DNA from: Acetomicrobium sp. S15 = DSM 107314
GTDB lineage: Bacteria; Synergistota; Synergistia; Synergistales; Thermosynergistaceae
Length of the DNA: 64,000 nucleotides
NCBI RefSeq assembly: GCF_016125955.1
Contig: NZ_JADEVE010000336.1
Span: 124,001 to 188,000 of the forward strand
Reading direction: 5' to 3'
Part shown: piece after piece, positions 52,653-62,785 of the stretch
Position numbering within the stretch: the first letter of the stretch is position 1
Layout of the letters: every line of letters starts with the position of its first letter
Notes under the pieces: generated by a model
Told to the model about the DNA's origin: nothing
The model's database searches: none
Seen by the model: only the letters and a program-made list of their open reading frames with translations
Program-made: the position numbers and the translations under genes

Positions 52653-55273
52653 TCTTTTTGAGAAGCGGCTTCATGTAGGCGCGCCTTCTCTTTTTCCACC
52701 ACCTCTTCGGGGGCTTTGGAGAGGAAGCTTTCATCGGCAAGTTTTCTTTCGGAACGCTCCATCTCCTTGCAAGTCTCTGCAAGGAGCTTCTCTAAGCGCC
52801 CGATCTCTGCATCCACGTCTATCATTTCTCCGACCTCGAGGTATATGTTCCCCTGAGGGAGGACGGCAGTGAGCGACCTGTGTGGTTTTTCCTCTACGAA
52901 GCGGATCTCTTCCACCGAGGCAAGCAGAGAAATGAGGTCTGCGTTTTCTTCTACGACGCATCTGGCTTCGGGTACGAAAGAAAAGCATGCCCTCGGCGCT
53001 TTTTTCTGAGGGGTGAGCCTCGATTGGGCTCGGAGATTACGAATTGCGCGGATTGATTCTTGAAGCAGGGCTATATCCTCTGCTGCCTTGGGATCATCGA
53101 GAACAGGCATGTCCTGTGGCCATGGAACCGTCTCTATAGATTGACCTTCAAAGGCAAAGGCATGCCACAGCTCTTCCGTCACGAATGGAACAAAAGGATG
53201 CAAGAGGAGGAGAAGGCGTCTAAAGACGCAAAGCAAGGTCTCCAACGAGGCAGTTCGCCTTTCCTCTCCTTCGTCTCCTCGGAGGGCGGGCTTTGCCATC
53301 TCCAGATACCAGTCGCACAGCTCACCCCAAGTGAAATCGTATAGGAGACGACTCGCCTCGCCGAAGAAATATCCCTCCAGGAAATTCGTAACTTCCTTAA
53401 TTGTCTGGTTGATCTTAGACAATATCCACCTGTCGTGCAAACGAAGGGCAGAGGAAGCAAGAGCGGAAGAAACCCCATCCCCCTCGTAATCGCCGAGGTT
53501 TATCAAAGCCAGACGGCAAGCGTTCCACAACTTATTAAGGAAGAAACGGTACGTCTCTATCCTCTGAGCGCTCAAGAATATGTCCCGCCCTTGTACTGTG
53601 AGAGAGCAAAGGGTGAAGCGCAGAGCGTCAGCGCCATATTCTGCTATCACATCTAATGGGTCGATGACGTTTCCCTTCGACTTGCTCATCTTCTGCCCCT
53701 CTTCGTCGCGCACAAGGGCATGTACGTAAACCTGACGAAACGGGACGTCGTCCATAAATTCGAGGCCCATCATGATCATTCTGGCCACCCAGAAGAATAT
53801 GATGTCAAACCCGGTGACCAACAAACTTGTGGGATAAAAATAACGGAGTTCAGCGGTATCGTCCGGCCATCCAAGGGTGGAAAAGGGCCACAAGGCGCTG
53901 CTGAACCATGTATCCAAAACATCTTCGTCCTGCTTTATATTGGCGCTTCCGCACTTATCACACGATGACGGATCTTCCATCGAGACGGTCATGTGACCGC
54001 AATCACCACACGTCCAGGCGGGTATCCTGTGCCCCCACCACAACTGTCTCGATATACACCAGTCGCGGACGTTATCGAGCCATTGATAATATGTGTTGAC
54101 CCACTGTTCTGGGATCCACTCGATTTGTCCTTCCTTTACGACTTTCATGGCCGGTTCAGCGAGTGGCTTTATGCGAACAAACCACTGCTCGGATAAGAAG
54201 GGTTCAATCGCGGTATGACAGCGGTAACAGTGCCCAACGGAATGTTCGTAATCTTCCACCTTCACCAACAATCCGGCATCCTCGAGCTCTTTAATGGCCC
54301 TTTGTCTCGCTTCGTAGCGGTCGAGTCCGGTATAAGACCCCGCCGAGCCGTTCATCACACCTCGTGAATCAATGACGGATATCGGCTCTAAACCATGCCT
54401 GAGGCCAACCTCGAAATCGTTTGGGTCGTGTGCGGGAGTTATCTTGACGCATCCCGTGCCGAAATCCGGATCGACCATATCGTCTTCTATGATCGGTACA
54501 ATCCTCCCCGTGAGGGGCACCCGCACATGACGCCCGATCATCGCCCTGTAGCGCTCATCTTTCGGATGCACTGCCACGGCCACATCGCCGAGGATCGTCT
54601 CCGGACGCGTCGTCGCAACTATCACTGCTCCATCATTGTCCAAGAACGGATAGGAGACAAAGTAAAGTTTGCCAAGTTCTGGCTTGTATTCCACTTCAAG
54701 GTCGGAAAGGGCGGTCTGACAGCGGGGGCACCAATTTATGATATATTTGCCTTTATAGATTAAACCTTTTTCGTAAAGCCTTACAAAGACTGCCCTCACG
54801 GCTTTAGAGAGGCCTTCATCCATTGTAAATCGCTCTCTGCGCCAGTCGCAGGAGGCGCCGAGTCGTTTGAGCTGTGATATTATGCGGGAGCCGTAACGCT
54901 CCTTCCATTCCCACACCATCTTTATGAATGCTTCGCGCCCGACCTCCTGGCGAGAGAGACCCTCTTTGGCCAGCGAGCGCTCAACAACGTTTTGTGTTGC
55001 TATGCCAGCATGATCCGTGCCCGGCAACCAGAGGACGTTGTATCCACACATTCGCTTGTAACGGCATACGACATCCTGCAATGTATTGTTCAGTGCATGC
55101 CCCATATGGAGCGAACCCGTAACGTTCGGCGGAGGGATTACGATGCAAAAAGGTTTTCTTGAAAGATCTACATCGGCGTAGAATAGCCCCAATTCCAACC
55201 AGCGCTGGTACCACTTATCCTCGATAGGATTAGGGTCATAGCTTTTGTGCAGCGCAATCCGCTTAGCATTCAT
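52616..55273 (-). CDS. valS: Valyl-tRNA synthetase
   Basis: 885 residues. Charges tRNA-Val, one of which is encoded at 15888-15962. Class I signatures: HMGH in VTGSLHMGHAL (the HIGH motif), KMSKS in GQKMSKSKGN, the CP1 editing domain and a zinc-ribbon-like insert (CGDCGHM...CDKCGSA). The last ~70 residues are a Glu/Lys-rich coiled coil. AGGGGGA precedes ATG 55273, 12 bases after lon. Confidence 0.97.
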   Translation of the reverse strand: MNAKRIALHKSYDPNPIEDKWYQRWLELGLFYADVDLSRKPFCIVIPPPNVTGSLHMGHALNNTLQDVVCRYKRMCGYNVLWLPGTDHAGIATQNVVERSLAKEGLSRQEVGREAFIKMVWEWKERYGSRIISQLKRLGASCDWRRERFTMDEGLSKAVRAVFVRLYEKGLIYKGKYIINWCPRCQTALSDLEVEYKPELGKLYFVSYPFLDNDGAVIVATTRPETILGDVAVAVHPKDERYRAMIGRHVRVPLTGRIVPIIEDDMVDPDFGTGCVKITPAHDPNDFEVGLRHGLEPISVIDSRGVMNGSAGSYTGLDRYEARQRAIKELEDAGLLVKVEDYEHSVGHCYRCHTAIEPFLSEQWFVRIKPLAEPAMKVVKEGQIEWIPEQWVNTYYQWLDNVRDWCISRQLWWGHRIPAWTCGDCGHMTVSMEDPSSCDKCGSANIKQDEDVLDTWFSSALWPFSTLGWPDDTAELRYFYPTSLLVTGFDIIFFWVARMIMMGLEFMDDVPFRQVYVHALVRDEEGQKMSKSKGNVIDPLDVIAEYGADALRFTLCSLTVQGRDIFLSAQRIETYRFFLNKLWNACRLALINLGDYEGDGVSSALASSALRLHDRWILSKINQTIKEVTNFLEGYFFGEASRLLYDFTWGELCDWYLEMAKPALRGDEGEERRTASLETLLCVFRRLLLLLHPFVPFVTEELWHAFAFEGQSIETVPWPQDMPVLDDPKAAEDIALLQESIRAIRNLRAQSRLTPQKKAPRACFSFVPEARCVVEENADLISLLASVEEIRFVEEKPHRSLTAVLPQGNIYLEVGEMIDVDAEIGRLEKLLAETCKEMERSERKLADESFLSKAPEEVVEKEKARLHEAASQKEWIERNLASLKS

Positions 55274-55285
55274 GGATGATCCCCC

Positions 55286-57637
55286 TCACTTTGCTATGAT
55301 GGCCTTCTTAAAGACCGAAGAAATGTGATCGACAAAAGTTATATTCATACCCTTCTTCGTCCAGCTCGGCAACTCTTCGACTTCATTCTCGTTGTCGGCC
55401 GGCAGAATTACGTTGCGTATGCCTTGTCTCCTGGCAGCCAAGATCTTTTCCCTTATGCCGCCGACCGGCAATACATTGCCACGGAGGGTAATCTCGCCTG
55501 ACATAGCTACATCGGAACGTATTTTGAGACCAGATACGGCAGAGTAAATGGCAGTGGCTATGGCCACGCCGGCGGAGGGGCCATCTTTAGGGATTGCCCC
55601 TTCGGGAACGTGGACATGGATATCTGTCTCTTCCCATTTCACGCTATCCAGCGCAAGGGTTTCGGCGTTAGCCTTAATATAACCGATGGCAGTCTGGGCA
55701 GACTCCTGCATTATTTCGCCCAGGTTTCCGGTTAGCGTAATATGCCCTTTCCCTCTCATCTTGACCGCTTCCAACACCAATACATCGCCGCCGGCCTCTG
55801 TCCAAGCAAGTCCTATGGCAGCGCCCATCTGTGGCTCCCTGGGCAGCCGCGGATCATGCTTGCGCGGAGCTCCTAAATAAGACGACAGAAGCCTTGCGTC
55901 TATCCGCGTACTTTTGTATGTTTCGATACCGCCTTTAGCCTTTTCTATGTCTTCGACGTAGCGGCGAGCGATACGGCGGGCAACTTTAGAGAGCTGGCGC
56001 TCCAAGTTGCGCACGCCGGCCTCATAGGTATACTCTACTATGACCTTGCGGAGCGCAGCGTCGGAGATACTTATGTCGAGCTTTGCGAGACCGTGTTCCT
56101 CGAGCAGCCTGGGCCAGAGATGGCGCCTCGCAATGTGGATTTTTTCCTCCTCCACATATCCAGGGATTTGGATGACCTCCATCCTGTCGAGGAGTGGCCT
56201 CGGTATTGTATGAGTTACGTTAGCAGTGGTTATGAACATCACGCGACTCAGATCAAACGGAACCTCCAAGAAGTGGTCCGTGAACTGAAAGTTCTGTTCA
56301 GGGTCAAGGACCTCCAGTAATGCCGATGCGGGGTCGCCTCGGAAGTCCATGCCTATTTTGTCCACTTCGTCCAATAGCATAACGGGGTTGCGCGCTCCTG
56401 CTTGCCTGATCTTTTGTATGATGCGACCTGGCATCGCGCCCACATATGTCCGCCTGTGACCGCGAATCTCGGCTTCGTCCTTCATCCCGCCCAAGGACAT
56501 CTGGGCAAACTTGCGGTTTAAGGCACGAGCGATAGAGCGGGCAAGGGATGTCTTTCCCACGCCCGGGGGCCCAACGAAGCATATGACTTGCCCCCGCATC
56601 TTATTCCCACCCAACTTCTGAACGGCCAAGTACTCTAAAATGCGATCTTTCACGTCTTCTAAGCCGTAGTGGTCTGCATCGAGTGTTTCCCTTGCTACTG
56701 CGATATCGAGGTGTTCTCTGGAAGAGCGATGCCACGGCAGTTCGATCAGCCAATCAAGATAAGTTCGCACTACAGTGGCCTCAGCTGACATGGAAGGCAT
56801 TTTCATGAGGCGATTGAGCTCGTGTAGGGCCTTCTTTTCTATTTCTTTTGGCATCTTGCTCTTCAGGATCTTCTGTTTGAGCTCCTCCGTTTCCGATGCG
56901 CCCTCGCCCTGGCCCAGCTCCTCTTGAATGACTTTGAGTTGCTCTCTTAGGTAGTATTCTCGCTGGCTATGTTCCATCTCCTGGCGCACGCGCTCGTTTA
57001 TGCTGTGCTCCAGCTCGAGAATCTCCACTTCGGAAATGAGAATCTTTAACAGCGCCTCAAGTCTGTCCCTCGGGTCTGTCGTCTCTAATAGCCGTTGTTT
57101 TTCATCTATCTTTACGAGCAAATGCGATGCCACCAGATCGGCGAATGCCCCGGCGTCTTCGACGTCGGCCACCGACATGAGCGTACCGGCCGGCAATTTG
57201 GGATTGAGCGCAGCATATTTCTCGAATTGCTCCATTACATTCCGCCTCAGGGCTTCTATGTGTGGCCCCTCGATCCTTTCCGGCAACAGGACCTCCACCC
57301 ATGCTTCCATCAATTCCCTGCCTATTGCAAATTCAAGTACTTTGGCGCGCTCAAGCCCCTCCACCAACACCTTCGTCGTACCGTCAGGCAGGCGGACTGC
57401 CTGCAACACAGTACAACAAACACCCATGCTGTACAGATCCTCAGCGGTGGGTTCGTCGATATGCATATCCCTCTGAGTAACGATGAAAAGCTTTTTATCC
57501 TGAAGCGTTGCCACTTCAATAGCTTTTAGAGAGCGAGGACGTCCGACAAAAAGGGACACGATCGCCCCCGGGAAAATCACCACATCTCTTACGGGAAGGA
57601 TGGGGAGGCGAAGAGATGTCGGGGTCAAAACTGCCAT
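55286..57637 (-). CDS. lon: ATP-dependent protease Lon (endopeptidase La)
   Basis: 783 residues. LON N-terminal domain, AAA+ domain with [11 protein letters not shown] and LLDEVDKIG, and the protease domain with the catalytic dyad Ser688 (DGPSAG) and Lys731, 43 residues apart as in E. coli. The ribosome site GAGGAGG lies in the last codons of clpX. Degrades misfolded and regulatory proteins. Part of the tig-clpP...clpX-lon group. Confidence 0.98.
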   Translation of the reverse strand: MAVLTPTSLRLPILPVRDVVIFPGAIVSLFVGRPRSLKAIEVATLQDKKLFIVTQRDMHIDEPTAEDLYSMGVCCTVLQAVRLPDGTTKVLVEGLERAKVLEFAIGRELMEAWVEVLLPERIEGPHIEALRRNVMEQFEKYAALNPKLPAGTLMSVADVEDAGAFADLVASHLLVKIDEKQRLLETTDPRDRLEALLKILISEVEILELEHSINERVRQEMEHSQREYYLREQLKVIQEELGQGEGASETEELKQKILKSKMPKEIEKKALHELNRLMKMPSMSAEATVVRTYLDWLIELPWHRSSREHLDIAVARETLDADHYGLEDVKDRILEYLAVQKLGGNKMRGQVICFVGPPGVGKTSLARSIARALNRKFAQMSLGGMKDEAEIRGHRRTYVGAMPGRIIQKIRQAGARNPVMLLDEVDKIGMDFRGDPASALLEVLDPEQNFQFTDHFLEVPFDLSRVMFITTANVTHTIPRPLLDRMEVIQIPGYVEEEKIHIARRHLWPRLLEEHGLAKLDISISDAALRKVIVEYTYEAGVRNLERQLSKVARRIARRYVEDIEKAKGGIETYKSTRIDARLLSSYLGAPRKHDPRLPREPQMGAAIGLAWTEAGGDVLVLEAVKMRGKGHITLTGNLGEIMQESAQTAIGYIKANAETLALDSVKWEETDIHVHVPEGAIPKDGPSAGVAIATAIYSAVSGLKIRSDVAMSGEITLRGNVLPVGGIREKILAARRQGIRNVILPADNENEVEELPSWTKKGMNITFVDHISSVFKKAIIAK

Positions 57638-57640
57638 CGT

Positions 57641-58915
57641 CTATGCTACCTCCTCGCCATCCCTTCGCTCTATCTTGGGCATGCCCCTGCCTTCTATAAA
57701 TTCTTCGGTGAGGATTACCTTCGTTACATCGCTGCGAGACGGAAATTCATACATGAGATCCACCATTATAGATTCCATGATGGAGCGCAACCCCCTGGCA
57801 CCTGTCTTCCAGGCATTAGCTTTGTGAGCTACTGCCCAGAGCGCTTTGTCGGTCACCTCAAGCTCGATTCCTTCCATGGCGAAGAGCTTTTGGTATTGCC
57901 GCATTAGGGCGTCTTTCGGTTCAATGAGTATCTTGACCAGGGCTTCCTCATCGAGGCCGCTCAGTGGAGCAATGACTGGCAGCCGTCCGATGAACTCCGG
58001 TATGAAGCCATAACGAACCAAGTCGCGAGGCTGAACCTCTTTGAGGATCTCGTAAGAATCTCCGCGCCTTGAGGCTATTATTTCTCCCTCAAACCCTATT
58101 ACCTTCCTATTGATCCTTCTGGCAACTATGTCTTCCAGGCCATCAAAAGCTCCACCGCATATAAAGAGGATGTTTGTCGTATTGATCTGGATAAACTCTT
58201 GGTATGGATGCTTCCTGCCCCCCTTGGGTGGAACATTTGCCACAGTTCCCTCCATCAGGCGCAAAAGAGCCTGCTGAACGCCTTCTCCGGAGACGTCTCT
58301 GGTTATAGACGGGGACTCAGACTTGCGAGAAATCTTGTCAACTTCGTCCAGATAGACTATGCCTCTTTCCGCTGCTTTTACATCGTAATCCGCAGCCTGC
58401 AACAAGCGCACGAGAATGTTTTCCACATCTTCGCCCACATACCCTGCCTCGGTCAACGTCGTGGCGTCGGCCATCGCGAACGGGACGTTTAACATCTTCG
58501 CCAGGCTCTGAGCGAGAAGAGTCTTACCGCATCCCGTGGGACCAACGAGGAGAATGTTGCTCTTCTGAAGCTCTACGTCCTCGCCCGAATTGCAGTAAAT
58601 TCGCTTATAGTGATTGTAAACAGCCACAGAAAGGATCTTTTTAGCGAGCTCTTGCCCGACGACATACTTGTCCAAAAATTCCTTGATCTCCACAGGTTTG
58701 GGAATCTCTGCGATCTCTTTTAGACCCTCACGGACATTTTTGCTTGAAGCATCCTCTTCGCTCAAGATGACATTGCACAGGTGTACGCACTCATCACATA
58801 TAGACACACCAGGGCCGGCGATAATCTTTTGCACCTCATTCTGTCTCTTTCCGCAAAAGGAGCAGCGCAGGCCTTTGCGAGGGCTGCTCCCCTCTCCATT
58901 TTCAAAACCGAACAT
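57641..58915 (-). CDS. clpX: ATP-dependent Clp protease ATP-binding subunit ClpX
   Basis: 424 residues from ATG 58915, where AAAGGGGG lies 8 bases upstream; an ATG at 58954 is in frame but has no RBS. N-terminal zinc-binding domain with Cys18, Cys21, Cys40 and Cys43. AAA+ motifs are [19 protein letters not shown] and the RKV/sensor [10 protein letters not shown]. Unfolds substrates for ClpP. Unlike in most genomes, clpP is not next to it: a TRAP transporter (59056-61846) stands between. Confidence 0.97.
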   Translation of the reverse strand: MFGFENGEGSSPRKGLRCSFCGKRQNEVQKIIAGPGVSICDECVHLCNVILSEEDASSKNVREGLKEIAEIPKPVEIKEFLDKYVVGQELAKKILSVAVYNHYKRIYCNSGEDVELQKSNILLVGPTGCGKTLLAQSLAKMLNVPFAMADATTLTEAGYVGEDVENILVRLLQAADYDVKAAERGIVYLDEVDKISRKSESPSITRDVSGEGVQQALLRLMEGTVANVPPKGGRKHPYQEFIQINTTNILFICGGAFDGLEDIVARRINRKVIGFEGEIIASRRGDSYEILKEVQPRDLVRYGFIPEFIGRLPVIAPLSGLDEEALVKILIEPKDALMRQYQKLFAMEGIELEVTDKALWAVAHKANAWKTGARGLRSIMESIMVDLMYEFPSRSDVTKVILTEEFIEGRGMPKIERRDGEEVA

Positions 58916-58995
58916 CTTCAAAACCCCCTTTGCGGGCGATCGCTCAATCGTCAAAAGCAGTTCATGCTTTATGTTTATATTACCTCAAGAACGAC

Positions 58996-59016
58996 AAAAA
59001 TGACACCTCGCGATGT
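58996..59016 (-). terminator. Weak hairpin downstream of dctM
   Basis: Minus strand ACATC-GCGA-GGTGT (59016-59003), a 5-bp stem with a GNRA tetraloop followed by CATTTTT. Too short to be certain, but it lies 40 bases after the dctM stop and before clpX. Confidence 0.3.
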
Positions 59017-59055
59017 AAAGTATTGCAGCTATTGTGATCGCGTTTTCGGTGGATA

Positions 59056-60339
59056 TTATTTATGGAGCAAATTGACGAGACCCATCGATACCCATGGAAC
59101 ATAAGTGAATAAAAGGACACATCCGGTCATGGCTAATAATATATAAAGCAAATTCTTCGAGATGGATTCGATAGGCTCTCCAGAGATGGCCGAGGCAACG
59201 AAGAGGTTTATCCCATAAGGCGGTGTGACGAACCCCACGGCGAGGTTCACCGTCATAAACAAGCCAAAGTGGACTGGGTCAATTCCAAGTCGAGTAACTA
59301 CAGGGAGGAGGATGGGAGTCAATATTATCACGGAGGCGATATTGTCCACAAAACAACCCACGATTAGGAGGAACATATTTATGACTATCAATGTAACCGC
59401 AGGTTTTTCTGAAATGGCAGAAAGCCAGGCTGCCACAGTAGCCGGTATCTGAGCCATTGCAAGATACGTAGCGAAGGCTATGGAGAGACCTATCATAAAT
59501 TGAGTGGCCCCATTTACGAGGGACGAATCGAGAAGACATTCGTAAATCTTTTTTGCATTTAATTCTCTATAGACGAACTTGCCGACGAAGAGCGAATAAA
59601 CGACCGCCACTACGGCGGCTTCGGTAGGAGTAAATATCCCTCCATATATTCCCCCAAGCACTACAATTGGAATGACCAGCGCCCAAGCCGCTTCCTTAAG
59701 CGCCTTACATACAGCGCCGAAAGAAAAGCTGCTGGTGGATCTATTATAGCCCCGCCTACGAGATTCGATGAAACAAACCCCCATCAGAGAGAGCCCTAAG
59801 ATAAGGCCTGGAATTGCCCCGGCGATGAACATGTCACCGATCGATACCTGGGCAGCTACGCCGTATATTACAAAGGGGATGCTCGGGGGTATGATGACGC
59901 CTATCGTTCCAGCCGCAGCAGAGATTGCAGTGGCGAATCCCGCATCATATCCCTTCTCTTTCATGGCCGGAATCATAAAGGAGCCGATAGCGGAGACCGT
60001 AGCCGGCCCCGAGCCCGAAATTGCGGCGAAAAACATACAGGCTAATACCGTAACCATGGCCAAGCCTCCGGTTATGAAGCCGACCAGGCTCTCTGCCAGA
60101 TTTACGAGGCGTTTCGATATACCACCTTGCAACATCAGAGCACCGGCCAGGATGAAAAACGGAATAGCGAGGAGGGGGAAGGAATCCAAACCCGTGACAG
60201 ATTTCTGGGCTATCAAAACCATGGGAATGTTGGTGGTAAGGCCCAAACAGATGGCAGTGACGAGCCCTATGGTAACGCCTATGGGAATGCCCAGCGACAT
60301 AAACAAGATCAGCAAACCGAATAGAAGAATCGCTTCCAT
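59056..60339 (-). CDS. TRAP transporter large permease (DctM/SiaM family)
   Basis: 427 residues, about 12 hydrophobic segments. Opens with GLLILFMSLGIPIGVTIGL and holds the typical PPSIPFVIYGV and FVTPPYGINLFVAS blocks. Forms the Na+-coupled transport core with the DctQ subunit. It starts one base after the dctQ stop. The substrate cannot be told from the sequence; TRAP systems carry C4-dicarboxylates, sialic acid, keto acids and others. Confidence 0.95.
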   Translation of the reverse strand: MEAILLFGLLILFMSLGIPIGVTIGLVTAICLGLTTNIPMVLIAQKSVTGLDSFPLLAIPFFILAGALMLQGGISKRLVNLAESLVGFITGGLAMVTVLACMFFAAISGSGPATVSAIGSFMIPAMKEKGYDAGFATAISAAAGTIGVIIPPSIPFVIYGVAAQVSIGDMFIAGAIPGLILGLSLMGVCFIESRRRGYNRSTSSFSFGAVCKALKEAAWALVIPIVVLGGIYGGIFTPTEAAVVAVVYSLFVGKFVYRELNAKKIYECLLDSSLVNGATQFMIGLSIAFATYLAMAQIPATVAAWLSAISEKPAVTLIVINMFLLIVGCFVDNIASVIILTPILLPVVTRLGIDPVHFGLFMTVNLAVGFVTPPYGINLFVASAISGEPIESISKNLLYILLAMTGCVLLFTYVPWVSMGLVNLLHK

Positions 60340-60340
60340 G

Positions 60341-60823
60341 TTACGAAGATTTTCCTTCCTTACGTTGATTCAATAACCTCAATAGTTCCTCGAGAAGGTG
60401 AAAAGTCATCAAGGTACACCCGACCAAGACCGAAGCGTAGGCCCAACCCATAGGAATCCTCATGGCTGCAGATCTTTGACCGCTATTGAACAAAAACAAC
60501 GTAAGGCGTGCGCCGTAATAAGCCAGAAATGCACCAAACCCGAACCAGACCAGCGCTATAAATATCTCGAATGCGAGCCGTCTCTTGCCAGTAAAGCGAC
60601 TGACCAACACCTCCACGCGCAGATGGCTACCTCTGCTGGCAGCATAGCTCGCACCGATCCAGCATTGCCATAAGAATATATATCGGGCCAACTCTTCACT
60701 CCAGGAGAGCGAATTTTGAAAAACATAGCGCATCACTACTTGGAGGAATACCAAGGCCACATTTACGGCCATGCTGCCGACGAGAAAATATTCCTCTGCA
60801 CGAACTAACCAATTATGCCACAT
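60341..60823 (-). CDS. TRAP transporter small permease (DctQ family)
   Basis: 160 residues, four hydrophobic segments. The family segment QVVMRYVFQNSLSWSEELARYIFLWQCWIGASYAASRGSHLRVE is intact. Starts 13 bases after dctP and is followed directly by dctM. Confidence 0.93.
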   Translation of the reverse strand: MWHNWLVRAEEYFLVGSMAVNVALVFLQVVMRYVFQNSLSWSEELARYIFLWQCWIGASYAASRGSHLRVEVLVSRFTGKRRLAFEIFIALVWFGFGAFLAYYGARLTLFLFNSGQRSAAMRIPMGWAYASVLVGCTLMTFHLLEELLRLLNQRKEGKSS

Positions 60824-60835
60824 GCTTAACCTAAA

Positions 60836-61846
60836 TTATCTGGCGCTCCTTTCGGCGAGCTCGATGATGTCTGATCCAATTTCGCCTTTGAATTGATCAT
60901 AAACGGCACGAGCAGCTTCGACGAGCGGCTGTTTGCTCTCTGGTGTTAGCTCATTTATGATCATGCCTTTGTTTTTAAGCTCAGCAAGAAACTTGTTCTC
61001 TTCCTGAGGCATAACCTCGCGATGTTTCATCACAAAACGACGAGCTCCCTCTTTAACCAACTCCTCAAGATCGTCTGGAAGATTTTCAATGAAGGAGCGA
61101 TTCGCCAAGATGTGAACGACCGAGAAGACGTGACCCGTGAGCGAACAATACTTTTGGACCTCATAGAACCTGGAGTCGTATATGAGGACGATAGGGTTTT
61201 CTTGTCCGTCCACGGTTCCCTGCTGCAATGCGGTATAAAGTTCACCGAAGCTCATCGGCGTAGGGTTGGCTCCGACCTTCTTGAAAAAGGCCACATGGAT
61301 AGGGGTCTCCATGGTGCGAATCTTAAGACCCTTCAAGTCGTCTATGTTTTGGATCGGACGGCGATTGTTGGTGATGTGCCTGAAGCCGTTTTCGAAGTAG
61401 CCCAAATTCATCATTCCCTTGGACAGCAATCGCCTATCGAGTTCCTCGCCAAGTTGGCCATCTAAAGCTTTGAAGGCAGCTTCGCGGGTTGTAAAGAGGT
61501 AGGGCATCTCGACCACATGAAAACTCCCTTCAAAGCTGGCCGTAATGGAGGTAACCGGTAGGGCCATTTGGAGTATGCCAAGCTGCACTCCCTCTGACAT
61601 CTCTCGATCTCCCCCGAGCTGGGCGTTCGGATAAAGTTCGACCTTGATCCTACCATTTGAGCCCTTTCCCACATATTCCTGGAATACCTCCCGCATCAAG
61701 ACGCAGTCGGGGTGGCTGTCCGGTTGTATAGTGCCCACCTTGATGACATAATCTGCGCCCAAAGCCTGACTGCTTGCAATGACGAGGATAATGAAAAGGA
61801 GAATACCCACTCTTGACGATATCGCTATTGACCGCCTCTTTGCCAT
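60836..61846 (-). CDS. TRAP transporter solute-binding protein (DctP family)
   Basis: 336 residues. The signal peptide (residues 1 to about 30, ending SSQALGA) sends it to the periplasm. DctP features are IKVGTIQPDSHPDCVLMREVFQEYV, ELYPNAQLGGDREMSEGVQLG, the IRTMETPIHVAFFKKVGANPTPMSFGELYTALQQGTVDGQENP block, and the conserved Arg that anchors ligand carboxylate (near residue 175). Ligand unknown. AAGGGGGA precedes ATG 61846. First gene of the unit, so strongest expressed. Confidence 0.94.
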   Translation of the reverse strand: MAKRRSIAISSRVGILLFIILVIASSQALGADYVIKVGTIQPDSHPDCVLMREVFQEYVGKGSNGRIKVELYPNAQLGGDREMSEGVQLGILQMALPVTSITASFEGSFHVVEMPYLFTTREAAFKALDGQLGEELDRRLLSKGMMNLGYFENGFRHITNNRRPIQNIDDLKGLKIRTMETPIHVAFFKKVGANPTPMSFGELYTALQQGTVDGQENPIVLIYDSRFYEVQKYCSLTGHVFSVVHILANRSFIENLPDDLEELVKEGARRFVMKHREVMPQEENKFLAELKNKGMIINELTPESKQPLVEAARAVYDQFKGEIGSDIIELAERSAR

Positions 61847-62122
61847 ATCTTCTTTCCCCCTTTATAGAGTCCAGAGTCTGCTGAAAACCTACATCATAGC
61901 TACACTATTAACAATATAACTTACAAAACACATAGGAGCCATCTTGATTCTTCTTTACTATTTAGACAAGCTAAGGATAATTGGAAGCAAATTGAGCGAC
62001 TTTTTCAGTGGTCTCAGATCAATCTAAGCTTATAATATCATGCTTGCACTTTGTTCTACAAGAATAAAATGACAAAAGGAGGCCCTTCCATATATGTAAA
62101 GGTGCCGTTTACGCTTAAATCG
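61847..62122. other. Intergenic region between dctP and the clpP terminator
   Basis: About 275 A+T-rich bases. No gene is seen. Minus-strand TTGTAG-18-TATTAT (near 62030-62060) and TTGCTT-18-TCTAAA (near 61960-61990) are weak promoter candidates for dctPQM; neither is convincing. No tRNA or clear operator was found. Confidence 0.45.
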
Positions 62123-62155
62123 AAAAGGCTGGGCACAACGGCGCCTCAGCCTTTT
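62123..62155 (-). terminator. Terminator after clpP
   Basis: Minus strand: the arm 62155-62143 pairs with 62134-62123 over 12 base pairs, AAAAGGCTG-GGC type, with one bulged A and an 8-base loop, followed by TTTTCGATTT. It closes tig-clpP before the TRAP genes. Confidence 0.8.
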
Positions 62156-62171
62156 CATAGAGAAATAGCCC

Positions 62172-62753
62172 TTACGATCTCTTCGCTATCACCTTGTCCA
62201 CTATGCCATACTGTTGGGCTTCCTCAGCGGACATAAAGAAATCGCGATCTGTGTCCTTTGCCACAACCTCTATAGGCTGGTTCGTGTGCTTGGCGAGTAT
62301 CTCGTTGAGCCTATCCCGTATGCGCATGATCTCCCGCGCATGTATTTGGATATCTACAGCTTGTCCCTGCGCTCCACCTATGGGTTGATGTATCATGATC
62401 CGAGCATCTGGCAGGGCGATGCGCTTGCCAGGTGCTCCAGCTGCCAAGAGTACTGCGGCCATACTGGCTGCTTGCCCAACGCATATAGTCGAAACAGGAC
62501 ACTTGATATATTGCATTGTATCGTAGATGGCTAACCCGGCAGTTACCAGGCCCCCAGGGCTGTTGATGTAAAGAAAGATATCCTTGTCGGGGTCTTCGCT
62601 TTCGAGGAACAAAAGTTGTGCTATCACAAGGTTCGAAAGGTGGTCGTCTATCGGTTCGCCCACAAAGATTATTCTGTCCTTCAGGAGGCGACTATAGATG
62701 TCATATGCCCTTTCACCTCGCCCGGTTTGCTCTATAACCATTGGGATCAACAT
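62172..62753 (-). CDS. clpP: ATP-dependent Clp protease proteolytic subunit ClpP
   Basis: 193 residues from ATG 62753, which gives the family start [23 protein letters not shown]; a GTG at 62765 is in frame but lies against the AAGGAAG site. The catalytic triad Ser97, His122 and Asp171 is intact, and SPGG is at 65-68. Assembles as a 14-mer with ClpX. Followed by a strong terminator (62123-62155), so it ends the tig-clpP unit; clpX is 3 kb away. Confidence 0.97.
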   Translation of the reverse strand: MLIPMVIEQTGRGERAYDIYSRLLKDRIIFVGEPIDDHLSNLVIAQLLFLESEDPDKDIFLYINSPGGLVTAGLAIYDTMQYIKCPVSTICVGQAASMAAVLLAAGAPGKRIALPDARIMIHQPIGGAQGQAVDIQIHAREIMRIRDRLNEILAKHTNQPIEVVAKDTDRDFFMSAEEAQQYGIVDKVIAKRS

Positions 62754-62785
62754 GGTTTCGTTCACCTTCCTTAAATTGACCGATA

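Noticed and set aside
58916-59055. CIRCE or CtsR-type operator before clpX
   Set aside because: No TTAGCACTC-N9-GAGTGCTAA or heptad repeat was seen; only a short hairpin at 59003-59016.
59768-60376. 202-codon frame antisense to dctM
   Set aside because: Composition is typical of an antisense shadow and the sense gene is certain.
62051-62236. 61-codon + strand frame between clpP and dctP
   Set aside because: It runs through the clpP terminator and the clpP end on the other strand.
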